Source: Ursus arctos (taxonomy: Eukaryota; Chordata; Mammalia; Carnivora; Ursidae). Taken from it: 64,000 nucleotides of DNA. Position numbers and translations under genes: made by a program. The stretch spans positions 81,304,917 to 81,368,916 of the forward strand of contig NW_026622874.1 of assembly GCF_023065955.2 (NCBI RefSeq), read 5' to 3'. The notes under the pieces are model-generated. The model made no database searches. It had not been told where the DNA came from and worked only from the letters and a program-made list of their open reading frames with translations. This document shows, one piece after another, positions 11,561 to 23,995 of this stretch (positions are counted from its first letter, which is position 1; every line of letters begins with the position of its first letter).

Positions 11561-12792
11561 AAAAAACAGCTGGTTTGGGGCTCAGTTGTGACTCACTGAG
11601 GTCTAGTATTTTTGGTATTAGTATCCATTCCTCAACCCAACCCCCTGAATGCATTATTTGTCCCCTAATCTCTTATCTCAGTGTGTCACTTATTGAAAGC
11701 AAAATTTAATCCTTCTAGGAAGGAGGCCAGAAGGGAAATAAATTTTAAAAATAATATAGTGTGAAGTGAAATAGGATAAAATACATAACACCTGCATGCC
11801 CTTACCTCTGCCACCTGGCTCCTGCCTTCCATTTGATTGAATGACACCCCACACCTTTCACTGGTTCTGTGCCCACAGCACTTGTGCCACACATGCACTT
11901 TCATTACACCTCAAGTTGCACAGGAAACATGCCCAACAGCCTGAGCCCCAGATTGGAGCCTGACTCTCAAGCCACGTGAACTTGGGTCTATCCGTGGGGA
12001 AGCCACATTTGGTCTGGTTCTTTGTTCCCTCCTGCATCTTTGCTCAGCCCTGCTGCGTGTCCTGAGCTCCTGATCCCAGCGTCCCTCAATGTGCTTCATC
12101 CCACCACTGCTGGAGACTCATTTTGACAGGTATGCTTCTCTAAGGCAAACTTGGCATTTTACAGACATAGGTTCTTGAGGGCAAGAGTGAATAAATCTCT
12201 TTCCCTCCAATTTTCTTTTCCAGTTTTATACCCTACACTGCATGAGTCTTTCTCCCTAAAACTTTTCCTGAGGATTCATGGGTACTTCCTTCCTACTTCT
12301 CTGAGATTTGGTTAAATAATTTATGTCTATGTTAAAATTGAATTGTTTTACTATTTAGTTCCACTTCTTTGACCACTTCTAGATCCTCCTCCTGCTCCTC
12401 TTACTTTCCACTTTAGTCAGTGCTCCTAGAATGGATCCCTAAAGGTGGAATTTCGGACAGTTCAACAAGTTAGAAATATATCCATTTGGAACTGAAATCA
12501 TCTATGAACTGCACACTCCACCAAAGCCTAACCCTAGCACTGGATAAAGTACAAATGCAAGAAATATAAATTTCAGAGTAGGTACAGTACACGTTTAAGA
12601 GTTCAGGGTGACTGAGGTTTAGAGGATCTTTCAGCACAGATGAGACCTACATAAGAATCTACATGAGTGGTCAGGCTGAATCATTTATATTTAAATTAAA
12701 ACTTGGAGGGAAGTCAATGAGAATACAGCATTCAGTGTACAGATGAACAGAGACAAATTGATTAAGAATATACATTGAGAATCAGAGAGTTG

Positions 12793-12942
12793 GTTTTTTC
12801 ATTTGAGAGAGAGAGAGCAGGGAAGAAGAAGCAGACTCCCCACTGAGCAGGGAGCCCGACGTGGGGCTCTGATCCCAGGATCCTGGGATCATGAACTGAG
12901 CTGAAGGCAGACACTTAACTGACTGAGCCACCCAAGTGCCCC
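12793..12942 (-). repeat. CAN-SINE, reversed
   Basis: Body with 'gtggggctctgatcccagga' and reversed head 'gagccacccaagtgcccc'. The flanks share an imperfect agagagt-like duplication. Confidence 0.88.
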
Positions 12943-12949
12943 AAGAGAG

Positions 12950-13200
12950 TCAGATAGTCTTGTGTTTAAATACGAACTCTACCACTTTCCTAGGTCTCAA
13001 GACAGTCTTGTGTTTAAATACTGACTCTACCACTTTCTAGCTCTATGACCTTGGGCAAATTAACTGTTCTAACCTCATATTCCTCATCTGTAAAATGGAA
13101 ATAGCTATAATATATATCTTATAGGCCATTGTGAGTATTGAATAAAATAATTCATACTAATCACACATGGAAATATTCAATAAATGTTAGCTACTGCTGT
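12950..13200 (+). repeat. MIR with an internal 48-base tandem duplication
   Basis: MIR landmarks: 'ctatgaccttgggcaaatta', 'cctcatctgtaaaatggaaa', and an end near 'caataaatgttagc'. The segment beginning 'agtcttgtgtttaaatac' occurs at 12,956 and again at 13,004, giving a 48-base period. Confidence 0.75.
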
Positions 13201-13204
13201 TTTG

Positions 13205-15835
13205 TTGTGACTGTTGGTAATTGGGAGGTTTGGTGAGGTTAATTTATAATCAAACAAGAGTTGAGGTGAAGACCCAGGCTTTTTGTGTTGCTCAGTTCGC
13301 TTGAAAGGGTCTCCAGCCATCCCTTATTAATTTCCAGTACCCAAGAGAAGCCTTATTTTATCTAAATGTGCTAATATGGAAAAATCTATAAGATACACTG
13401 GAAAATGAAGGGGAAAACAGTAAGGTATGCGTACTGTAAGCCGATTCATGTTTTAAAAGGGAATACACACATCCATATGTGAGTATACACATAACATATA
13501 CACTAACATATATATGTTTTAATCCTACATGTATATAAAAATGATGCTTAGTAAGACTTCAGGTGTTTCTTCATATTTCTCAACTAAAGCCCAAAGCTAA
13601 GGATTAAGAGGCATTAAGGCACTGCCCTTTCCATTCTAAAGAGAGAACTATCAAAAAAGACTAAGTTAGGTAACTCTACCTGGTTTGTGAAAATGTGGCT
13701 CAACTGGTCCTGCAAACCTGACACCACTCTGCTTTGGGACCTACATCAGAAGCGTGGTAATGGGAAAGCAGAGAGTACTTTCACACCCTTTGCTGAGAAG
13801 GACACTAAGGGAATCCCTCATAAGGGTTACAGGTGCCTGGAAGAAGACGTTGGCATCACATTCCTGGGACAATGTCCCCTTCTGCCTGGACAAGTGTTGA
13901 AATGAGCCAGAAAGAGAAATAGAGACACATGGCAGAGCACAGAGAGAAAGATGGGGTGGAGAGACAACAGAGGAGAGGCCTGCAGCCCAACACACGGTGT
14001 TCTAAAGATGTGTGAGTACTTTGTGTGTCAAGTAGACTCCTAGGAGGTACCTGGGCTTGAACAGGTAGACCCAACAAAGGATTAAAGTCACAGCCAGCAT
14101 GATAAATCCTCTTGCCCTAGTCTTTTCTCCTTACCCCAACAACAGAGTATCTAGAGCTTAGAAGTGGGAAGGGGAAAGGTGTCTGGGAGACAGACAAGCC
14201 ATTTGTCTTTATTCGAGGTGACAGAGTGGGAGGAGTGCAGAAGAGTGGCCAGTGCTCCTGTCCACTGCTGGTCCCCAGAAGCACAGAGCAAGCCTATGTT
14301 GGGGAGAAGGGAACAGGTGCAATGTACATTGAGTTTGTGATTAACAGTTTTAAGTGGGCAAACTTTTGTAACTAAAAGTGATTGTGAATTGAATTGTGGG
14401 ATCATCACAAGAAGTCACTAAGGGATAGAAAAGGGATATTGGATACAGCAGGGGGAAAACAGAAATTGGGAGGAAGAATAAAGTTTTGATTTAAGAACTG
14501 TTTGAAAAATTAGTTACATATAGATTCTACCCCTTCCCTGCATACACACAAGCCAACCCTTGTTCTGCAACACATTTGGTAACTACTCTTTTATATCATT
14601 CTCTTTTATTTTTATCCATATGCGTGTATTATTTTTATGTTAAAATAAACTGTTGCTTTCTTGATGTGGATGCTCACCGAAGTATTTCTCTTCATCCTGG
14701 GTCCACAGCTAGGCTAATTTCTCACCTCCCTATAAGTGAAGGTGGAGCACCGAAATGTGGGCAGAAGTGACTAAATTCATATGAGATCCTCCACAGTTCC
14801 AAGTAATGCAAGGAGAGGGAGGAGTGGGTGGGGGTATAAATGAAACAAAATTGGCCATGTGTTGACAATTGTTGGAGCAGAGTGATGGATACATAGGGAT
14901 TCGTTATACTATTCTAGCTACTAGTATATATGGTTGAAATTTTTCCATAGTAATGTAGGAAGAGAGAAAGAGAATAAAGAAGTAAAGATAACAAGTTGGA
15001 TAACTATTTTGAGAAATTTTGCTATAAAAAGAAGAGGAATGAAGAGGTGGAAGAGGACACGATATTTTAATAAAGGAGATATTACCATGTTTGTGGCTGA
15101 CTCTCTTTACCACAATTCATAGTCCAAACAAAAGGAAGAAATGGATGGTACAGGAGAGAGATAGAGAGTAATGTTCTTGAGTAGAGGAGAGCAGATGATG
15201 TCAAGGACGCAGTTGAGAGGGTGGCCCAAGCTAGGAGCTTGACAATATTCATTGTCACAGGAAGGAATGCAGAGGATGTGGGCAGAGTTGTAGGAGTACA
15301 GGTTGATTAGGTGCTATGGGGTTGAGGACATTCTCTTCTGGCTACTTATAAATCTCAGTGAAATAAGGGGGAGAGGAGAGGTGAAGGTTACAGAAACAGA
15401 AGGTGTCAAATGGTTATCTCCAACTACAGATATGTAATGGGGTTATCAAGCAGTGAGGAGGGCCTGCTTGGATTTTTTAAGACCATTAGCAAGTGTGATC
15501 AACAGCCTAAGTGCAGAACCACGTTTCCGCAGAACCATTTCTCCAGAACCATGTTAAGCTGCTCATGTGCAGTCCCAGAGTAGGGAGATAGCAATCAGTT
15601 TTGCAGAGAACTGGGCTCTGCCAGATGAGTATGGTGAGGGAGAGCAGTGCAAAGTCGCTGAGTAGTACCTAGAATCCAAGATGGGCAAGAGGTAAGTGAG
15701 GGTATAAAGAAGGCAGTGTTGAGGTCAGTGGACTAAAGATTTTAGTGGTATCGAGGAATTACTGTGATAAAAACAGTAAAGGCCAACAAACTGGGAAGAC
15801 AGGAAGAAGATACAATTAAATGTCCTTATAATCTG
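13205..15835. other. Intergenic, no gene seen
   Basis: No coding pattern beyond short chance frames, and no confident repeat call. The purine-rich stretch at about 15,140-15,720 has the feel of an old, unclassified interspersed repeat. Confidence 0.4.
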
Positions 15836-15837
15836 CA

Positions 15838-16170
15838 GCCTTCAGGAAGTTCCCAACTATCTTCACGTTAATTCCTTACTAGACTCCTAAACAACCTTAA
15901 CTTGACAATGGCAAGGCCTCCAGTACCCTGTGAGTCTTCTTTAACATATGAAAGTATTTTCTCAACCCCCCTTTTTCCTTACATCCCCCAACCCCATAGT
16001 ATATAATCAGCCACCCCTCACAACCAGAGGCAGCAGCTCTTTCTGCCCACAGGTCCTGTCCCCGTGCTTTAATAAACCACCATTTTGCACCAAAGACGTC
16101 CCAAGAATTCTTTCTTGGTCGTCGGCTCCAGACTCCATCCCACTGAACCTCACCTATATCCCACAACCTC
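15838..16170 (+). repeat. Solo endogenous-retrovirus LTR, copy B
   Basis: Homologous to copy A at 6,178-6,510 and in the same orientation. TATA-like tatataa lies near 16,000, aataaa at 16,071-16,076, and 'caagaattctttcttggtcg' follows. The short TATA-to-poly(A) distance fits an LTR promoter/R region. No retroviral coding sequence is attached. Confidence 0.6.
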
Positions 16171-16499
16171 ATCACTTTGTGGGTCTCCCTTGTGCTCAAG
16201 CATAAGCCACAATAAGAGCCCTGCCTGGAAATTCCCATTTGGCCCCAATTTGTATTGCTTGCAGAGCCCTAGGACCCAAGTCAGTAACATTACCAACAAG
16301 AATGATGGAGAAATTATAATAGAAAATGACCATAAACTAGCACAACAGAGAAAGAATCTGCAGAACAATAGAACACATTTTGTTCCAGGTAAGACCTGAT
16401 ATAGTTCTAACAACATCAAAACATCTCTGGCTGAAATTAATTAATTTATGAATAAAGAAAGAATTACATAATTACCCAGGCAGAGTAAGTGAGGCTCTA

Positions 16500-17190
16500 C
16501 AATACTACATTTGAATTCAGTTCTGACACTAACTGGCATTAGCGTCAGACCCCACAGCTTTAAAGGCACAGTCCCCACAAGACTTCCCTTACTTCAGATG
16601 TTAACTGCGAGTTCAGGGGTCCCCAGCCACGCAAACCTCTGGCCAACTGGCTACAAAATCAGCGAGTCCCAGAACTCCTACATGTTCCTTAAGTCACTAG
16701 AACTCAAAGAAGTGTTATACTTAGGATTACAGTTTTATTATAAATGACATAGATCAGGACCAACCAAATGAAGAGAAACATAAAGTCTGAGAGGGTCCCA
16801 AATGTAGAGCTTCCATGCCCCTTCCCTGTGGAATCAGGGCATGTCACCCTCCCAGCACATCCGACATGTTCACCAAACAGGAAGCTTCACCGAGTTTTTA
16901 TCAGGGAATCATTAGCCAAGTGACTGCAGTCAATCTCCAGTCCCCCTTCTCTCCCCAGACACTGGGCTAGCTTCAAAACTCCAACCCTGTAATCACATTG
17001 TTGACCTTTCTGGTAACCAGACCCTTCCTCCTGAGTCACCTTCTAGCATAAACTCTCAGGTGTCATTTAAGGGGTTTCATGAATAACAAAGGCACTCCTA
17101 TTACTCAGGAATTCTAAGGATTTAGTCTCCTGTGACAGGAACCAAGGACAAAGGCCAGTCAAATTTTTTATTATGCAACAGACACATACC
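16500..17190. repeat. Possible old LTR-type repeat
   Basis: Phrases such as 'tttaaggggtttcatgaata' and 'gacaggaaccaaggacaaag' recall a known mammalian LTR family that I cannot name with certainty. No coding content is seen. Confidence 0.35.
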
Positions 17191-17509
17191 AGGAGAAAAG
17201 AAATTGGTTGACCTTGGGCTTCTCCAAAGTAATATTTAATGCCAAATAACAAGGTCCACAATTTTCTGAGGGAAAGAAAATTTAACATAAGAAACTCAAA
17301 CCCAGCCAAGTTATTCCCTATATAAAGTCAGAGGATAGGCATTATCAACTAAGCAAGGGAACACAGTCATAAGCTCTTGTGAAGAAAAAAAAAAAAAACT
17401 ACTAGATGTCAAATTCAGCTAATGAAGAAAAACAGTAAAGAATACAAGGAAAGAGAAGCTATGTGAAAAAGGCTCTTGGTGAGCATTGACTCCCACTTAC
17501 ACATTAGGT

Positions 17510-17727
17510 CAGGGTTTCTTAGCCATAGTTGCACTTAAGTTTGGGGCTGGGTAATTAATTCTTTGTTGTAGAGGCTGTCTTGTGCATTTTAAGTTGTTTA
17601 GCAGCACTCCTACTCTCCACCCACTAGATGCCAATAGCAGTCCCCCCAAGGTGTTACAACCCGAAATGTCTCCAGACATTGCCCTACATCCCCCTAGGGC
17701 ACAACTGCCCCCAGCTGGGAATCAGTG
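17510..17727 (+). repeat. MER20 (hAT-Charlie DNA transposon)
   Basis: Begins 'cagggtttcttagcc' and ends 'gctgggaatcagtg', a worn terminal inverted repeat pair. The core has 'ctttgttgtagaggctgtc', 'agatgccaatagcag' and 'aatgtctccagacattgcc', matching MER20 from memory. Confidence 0.8.
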
Positions 17728-18002
17728 ACATAAACTAAGGCTTCATAATTGAGGAAGTTATGGTTACAGAAGAGAATGCACAGGTCTCCAAACCTGACAA
17801 TAATATAACAAAAACCGAGGGGCTAGGGGAAGGGAGATAAGAGAAACAGAACATATCAATTGATTAATTTCTTAAAGTCGATATTGATACAGTTTAACTA
17901 GAAAAACGTAGTTTTTAAAATTACTCCAGTCACTTAACGTTTTCTTAACTTTGGTGGGATCTTTTAGGAACTAATGACATGTCTAGTTAAGAAACACCTA
18001 CC

Positions 18003-18155
18003 TGGGGGGTGCCTGGGTTGCTCAGTCAGTTAAGCATCCGACTCTTGATCTCAGCTCAGGTCTTGATCTCAGGGTCGCGATTTCAAGCCCCGCACTGGGC
18101 TCCACACTTGGCATAGAGCCTACTTAAGCAAAAATAAAAAATAATAAATAAATAC
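18003..18155 (+). repeat. CAN-SINE, forward
   Basis: Head 'gtgcctgggttgctcagtca', body with 'ttcaagccccgcactggg', and A/T-rich tail. The body is short and older in look. Confidence 0.85.
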
Positions 18156-18289
18156 CTCCCTGGTATTTGACTATTTTTTAGTTTTACTTCAATTGTTTTT
18201 CCATGGGTTAAAGTTCAATATCATTTTACTTTAAATATTATGTGTATCCCAGATCCATTTTTTATCAGTTTATCTACCTACCTTCCATC

Positions 18290-18445
18290 TGTAAATATGC
18301 CTGGTGTAATATGTAAAATGATGTGAGCCCAGAGTTATGAACAGTTGTTTCTTCGTGGTGAGATTTGAAATTGTTTTTTACCATCCTCTTTGTATTTTTC
18401 TATGTTGTTAGAATTTTAAAATCAACATGAATTACTTACACGTAA
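18290..18445 (+). repeat. Possible L1 3'-end fragment
   Basis: 'gtgagatttgaaattgtttt' and 'tgtatttttctatgttgtt' resemble old L1/HAL1 3' UTR sequence. Strongly diverged. Confidence 0.35.
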
Positions 18446-18826
18446 AAACACTTATTCTCCATTGTTTTCCTGGTTTTTTTTAAAGTATATCATTTTCATA
18501 GATATGGCTTCTTCACTCACTCATTTAACAAATATTTACTGAATGCCTGTTATGTGTTGTGCCCTGTTCTACTATTTGAAATTCAGTCATGAGTAAACAG
18601 TTAAGTACTTGCATTCTAGTTGGCCTGGAATGGGCTGACAAAGACCTTTGGTATAATATTAATTAGGTATAGCGATTACAGCCTTATTCCTGATTGAATG
18701 AAACGCCTCTAACATTTCACCATGAAATATTTCTAATGTTTCAATATCAAATTAAGTTGTTGATGTCCATTATTTACCACATACAGAAATTCCCTTCTAT
18801 ATGTATTTACTTTTGGAGGCAATGAG

Positions 18827-18863
18827 CCCCCCACTTAACTGACTGAGCCACTCAGGTGCCCCT
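18827..18863 (-). repeat. Truncated CAN-SINE head, reversed
   Basis: Only the head remains: 'cttaactgactgagccactc' followed by 'aggtgcccct'. Confidence 0.7.
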
Positions 18864-19067
18864 CTTTTTACCTTTTCTTAGGATAAACTCAAACTGGTCG
18901 TAATGGATGTTTGGTTTTTGTACATTGCTGATTCCAGTTGTTAATAATTTACTTTTGACTTTTTACTTATGTTCACAGTTTTTCAGTTGCCTGTGATTTT
19001 CTTTTTAGCAGTGTCCTTGTCTAAAAAATGCTATCAATGGTATTCTAACCTCAAAAAGTGAGATGGA

Positions 19068-19280
19068 AGCACCTGGGTGGCTCTTGGTTAAGCATCTGCC
19101 TTTGGCTCAGGTCATGATCTCAGGGTCCTAGGATCAAGCCCTGCATTGGGCTCCCTGTTCAGTGGGAAGTCTGCTCTAGATTCTCTCTCTTCCTCCACCT
19201 CTGCCCTCCACCCACTTGTGTGCACGTGCACTCTCTCTCGCTCTCTCTCTCAAATAAATACATAAAATCTTTTTAAAAAT
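19068..19280 (+). repeat. CAN-SINE, forward
   Basis: Head 'agcacctgggtggctcttgg', the usual body, a CT-rich tract at about 19,228-19,250, then 'aataaatacataaaatc' and an A-rich tail. Confidence 0.9.
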
Positions 19281-21345
19281 GAGGATGGGATGACTTCTAC
19301 TCTGGGAAGATTGAGTTGACAGACCTTTCTCTTTTCTCCTGCTAAGTACAACTAAAAGCGCTGGACATTATATATAAAACAAACATAAGAAGACTCTGGA
19401 AGGTATAGAGAGGAAGGCAGACTGGTTACAGACTTTGGGACCTAAGGAATGACACAGAGGTCAGTTCCCTGGGTTTTCTTTTGGCCTCACATACCCTAGA
19501 CTTGGGAGTTGAAAAAGCCAAAAACCTGGAAACACCAATGGTACCAACAATAAAAGCCACAGAAAAAGCCTGCTGTCTTTCACCAAAGGACCAAGTAAGG
19601 AGCAGCCAAGCAAGACAAAAACTTTTAAACATCAACTGCTCTACTCTAGCCAAATACCACAGAAAAAAAATCATGGCTCTACTCATCTTTATCTATGCCA
19701 ACAAAGGTAGAGTGGGAAGCCTAGACTTCTACTCTCATGAATCTGTAACAAGGTGTCCCAATACCCTCCACTGGGATAGTATCAGAGAATGCCAAGTAGG
19801 GGACAAGCCAGTGTCAGTAGAGACCCCATGAGGAGTTGGAACTCCTATCCTATCCAGCACTAAAAAGGAACTCCTCCCAATCCCAGTTTCATTGGAGACT
19901 TAGCAGAGAATCTGGACTTCTATATTCATCTGGCATTAATGAGGTGGTACCCTCTCACTTCCCCTGCCAAAACAGTGTCGAATAAAGCCAGCTAAAAAGG
20001 AAGCTTTAAATGAGATTGAGAATCTGATTACATAATATAAAAATATCCAGGTTTCAAATGAAAATCACTCATCATACCAAGAACCAGGAAGATCTCAAAC
20101 TGAATTAAAAAAATAATCAATAGATGCCAACACCAAGATGACAAAGATGTTAGAAGTATCTGACAAAGTTTTTAAAGCAGCCATGATAAAAATGTTTCAA
20201 CAAGCAATTACAAATACATATGCTTGAAATATCAAAGCCTCAGCAAAGGAATAGACAGTATCAAAAAGAACCAAATGGAAATTCTAAAACTAAAAAATAC
20301 AATTAGAAAATATGATAAGAGAAATAAAAAGCTGATTGGATGGACTCAACAGCAGAATGGGAGGAAGAGAAGAAAATAATCAGTGAAACTGGAAGATAGA
20401 ACAATAGAAATTACCCAATATTAACAACAGAGAGAAACCAGGCTGAATGGAAAACAAAACAACAAATAATGACAGAAAACCCCCACAAAAACAAAAACAA
20501 AACAAAACAAAACAAAAAAAAAGAAAAGAAAAAAAAAGGAATAAAAAGAACGGAGCCTCAGAGAACTGTGGGGCTATCACAAAAGATCTAACATTGTGTC
20601 ATCAGAATCCCAAAAGGGGAGAGAGAGAGGGAGGGAAGCCAGGGCTGAAAAAGAAATAATGACTGAAAATTTCTCAAATTTGGCAAGAGATATAAACTAT
20701 AGAAGTCATCAATATATATAAAAATATATATACACAAGAACCAACAGGGGTTTATTTCAGGGAAGCCAGGTGGTTCAGTGATTAAAAATCAATCAGTGTA
20801 GGGGTGCCTGGGTGGCTCAGTTGGTTAAGCACCTGCCTTCAACTTAGATCATGATTCTAGAGTCCTAGGATTGAGCCCCACGTTGCATCAGGCTCCCTGC
20901 TCAGTGAGGAGTCTACTTCTCCCTCTCCCTCTCCCTCTGCCCCTTCCCACCACTCATGCACTCTCTCTCTCAAATAAATAAACAAAATTAAAAAAAAAAA
21001 ACAGTGTAATCCACCTTACTGATAGGCTAATAAATAAAAATCACATGATGATATTAATCGATGCAGGAAAGGTATTTGCCAAAATTCAAGGCTTATTCAT
21101 GATAAAGACTTTCAGAAAAACAGGAAAAGAGGAGACCTTCCTCAACTTGATGAACAGTATCTACAAAAAACCTACAGCTCACATAACCCCCAAGCATTAA
21201 AGACTGAATGCTTTCCCCCTAATATCAGGGAAAATGCAAACATATCTGCTCTTACCATTCTTATTCAACATAATATTGTAATTCTAGCTGATGCAATAAG
21301 GCAAGAAAAGGAAATGAAAGGCACATAGATCTGCAGGAAGAAGTA
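19281..21345 (+). repeat. Old L1, left part, internally deleted
   Basis: 19,281-20,700 resembles the 5' region of an older L1 (for example 'ggccagtgctcc'-poor, A-rich sequence with 'tttctcaaatttggcaagag'). At about 20,740 it jumps to ORF2 reverse-transcriptase sequence. Reading 20,740-20,800 and 21,005-21,330 gives RT-like residues such as NKNHMMILIDAGKVFAKIQ. A CAN-SINE interrupts it at 20,801. The old L1 resumes after the younger L1, at 28,097-28,190, in the same sense. Confidence 0.7.
20801..21000 (+). repeat. CAN-SINE, forward, inside old L1 ORF2
   Basis: Head 'ggggtgcctgggtggctcag' and a (CTCCCT)-rich body with poly(A). Short flanking repeats (cagtgta) are seen on both sides. Confidence 0.9.
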
Positions 21346-22992
21346 GGGGGAAGTGTTAAGATGGCAGAGAAGTAGGGGACTCTAATTTTGTCTGGTTCCT
21401 GAAATTCAGCGAGACACTTATCATATCATTCTGAACACCTGTGAAATCAACCAAAGATCTGAGAAAAGACTGTTAAAATTCTACAAATAGAAAAGCAACC
21501 ACTTTTTGGAAGGTAGGAGGTGTGGAGACATGAATCTGAGGCAATATATCAGAAGATAAATGCGGGGGGAGGGAGCCTCCATAAGCTGGGTACTGAAAAG
21601 TATTATAAGCAGCAAAGCACAAAATCAGAAATTTTAGAAGTCTTCCTGAAAGGTGTTCAGGGTGTGAAGTAGGGGTGGAATCCCAGTTGAGATAGCATGG
21701 TCTCGGGATCCCCAGGGTCACAAAAAGAATGGGGGTGCCTGAGTGTGGCAGAGTTCCCCAAGCACTGCAGTAGGGAAGCTGGCTGCAAACAGTGAGTCCA
21801 GGTGCCGGCTTTCTGCTCAGTGTTCCATAAACCTCAAACCGCTGCACCTCTGGTGACTGCATTCTCAGCTGGGGCGCAGCAAGAGGCAGAACCCTGGAGA
21901 GCCCCCCCCCTCCCCTGGGAGGACTGGCGCAGGTTTGTGCCACAGGAGTCTGTAAGTTTGGAGATTCTAAACAGGGTCGTGTGCCTGAGCTAAAAACGCT
22001 CAGTCACAGGCTGAGTGAACCCAGAGTTCAGACAGAAATCAGGGAGACTAGAGTGATTCACTGTTTTCTGTGAGGGCCCACTAAAGGGGGGTGCACAAAC
22101 TTTCAGCTCTGGGGCTTGAGATCCAGGCACCGCTATTTTCATCCCCGATATTGGCTCCGGAGCTACTTGCACTGAGCCCACCCCCCTGGCAAGGTTGTTG
22201 CAATTCCGCACAGGCAAAGACACCTAAGAATCAGTGCAACAGGCCCCTTCCCCAGAATACCAGCAGGAACTTCCAGCTAATACCAAGTTTACCGATCAAA
22301 TAGAACTGCAAAACTCTAGCTCTTGCAGAAAGCAGTATTAGCATTCATGCTTTTTTCTTATTATTCTTTAGTTTCTCAGTTTTATATTTTTTTTCCTTCT
22401 CAGCTATTTTCTTATTTTATCAATTCTTTTTTTAATTCTCATTTTTACATTTATGTTTTATATATGTATTTTTCATTTGTGGTTTCCAACATTGTATTCA
22501 ATTTTATTTTTGTATATATATAAGTTTATCTTTCTTTCCTATTTTGGGATCTAGTTTCTTCTAACAAACACACCAAAATACACCTAGGATCTAGTTTATT
22601 GTTCTATTCTGTTCAACTTCTGTTTGATTTTTTAAAAATTTGGGGGGGGGGTTCTGTTCTCTTTTGATTTGTTTAGTGTATATTTTTCTGGTGTTGTTGC
22701 TATTTTTGTATTTTCTCTCTCTTCTATTCTTTTCTGGAAACAATGACAAGATGGAAAAACTCACCCCAAAAGAGAAAACAAGAGGCAGTACTCACTGCCA
22801 TGGATTTAATCAATATGGCTATAAGTAAGATATCAGAACTAGAATTCAAATGATTATAAAGATACTAACTGGGCTTGGAAAAAGCATAAAAGACACTAGA
22901 GAATCCCTTACTGGAGAAATAAAACAACTCAAATCTAATCAGGTCAAAATCAAAAAGGTTATTACTGAGATGCAATCAAAAACAGAAGCTCT

Positions 22993-23210
22993 GGGTGCCT
23001 GAGTGGCTCAGTTGGTTAAGCTTCTGCCTTCAGCTCAAGTTGTGATCCCAGGGTCCTGGGATTGAGTCCCATATCAGGCTCCCTGCTACATGGGAAGCCT
23101 GTTTCTCCCTCTGTCTCTGCCTCCCTTTCTCTCTCTCTCTCTCTCTCTGTCTCTCATGAATAAATAAATAAAATCTTTAAAACAAAACAAAACAAAACAA
23201 AAAAAAAACA
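22993..23210 (+). repeat. CAN-SINE, forward, inside L1 ORF1
   Basis: Head 'gggtgcctgagtggctcagt', a CT microsatellite, 'aataaataaataaaatcttt', then an AAAAC-rich tail. A 15-base duplication with one mismatch is at 22,978-22,992 and 23,211-23,225. It is younger than the L1 it sits in. Confidence 0.92.
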
Positions 23211-23814
23211 AAAAACAGAGGCTCTAACTGCTAGGATAAACAAGGCAGAAGACAGAGTCAGTGATACAGAAGACAAATGATGGAGAATAAGGAAGTTGAG
23301 AAAAAGAGAGATAAACAACCACTGGATTATGAAGGGAGGATCTGAGAGATCAGTGATTCCATAAATCAAAACAATATTAGAATAATAGGGGTCCAGAGGA
23401 AGAGGAAAGAGAGAGAAGGAGAAGGTTTATTTGAACAAATGATAGGTGAGATCTTCCATAATCTGGGGAAGGAAACAGGCATTCAAACCCAGGAGGCATA
23501 GATAACCCCCTTCAAAGTCAATAAAAATAGTGCAACACACCTCAACATATAATAGTGAAGCTTGCAAATTTCAGAAATAAAGAAAAATCTCGAAAGCAGC
23601 TCAGGACAAGAGGTCCTTAATCTACAAAGGTAGAAACATAAGGCTGGCAGCAGACCTGTCCACAGAGACCTAGCCGGCCAGAAAGGACTGGCATGATATA
23701 TTCAAAGTCCTAAATGAGAAAAATGAGCAGCCAAGAATATTTTATCCAGCAAGGATGTCAGTCAGAATAGGAGAGATGAAGCACTTGCAGGACAAACAGA
23801 AACTAAAAGAACAG

Positions 23815-23846
23815 AAAGGAAGGAAGGAAGGAAGGAAGGAAGGAAG
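23815..23846 (+). repeat. (GGAA)n microsatellite
   Basis: About eight tandem aagg units inside the L1 ORF1 remnant. Confidence 0.9.
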
Positions 23847-23995
23847 CAAACAAACTAGAAGAATTTGTGATCATTAAACCAGCCCTGCAAGAAATATTAA
23901 AGGGGATACTTTAAGCAAAGAGACAGCCCAAAAGTAACAAAGACCAGAAAGAAACAGAAACAATAAACAGAAGCAGTGACTTTACAGGTAGTACA

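Larger units (their letters stand above)
22743..23914 (+). pseudogene. L1 ORF1 remnant (RNA-binding chaperone)
   Basis: Begins MTRWKNSPQKRKQEA, followed by MDLINMAISKISELEFK and then a stop. A CAN-SINE sits at 22,993-23,210. Further C-terminal ORF1p-like codons follow in shifted frames, ending near LQEILKGIL with stop at 23,912. A GGAA microsatellite has expanded at 23,815-23,846. Inactive. Confidence 0.8.

Noticed and set aside
6178..16170. The two same-direction LTRs as ends of one 10-kb provirus
   Set aside because: THUMPD1 exon 1 and its CpG promoter lie between them and no retroviral genes are present. They are independent solo LTRs.
15897..16419. Several 85-113 codon frames on both strands
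   Set aside because: They lie in or beside the LTR copy B and overlap one another on both strands; chance frames in repeat sequence.
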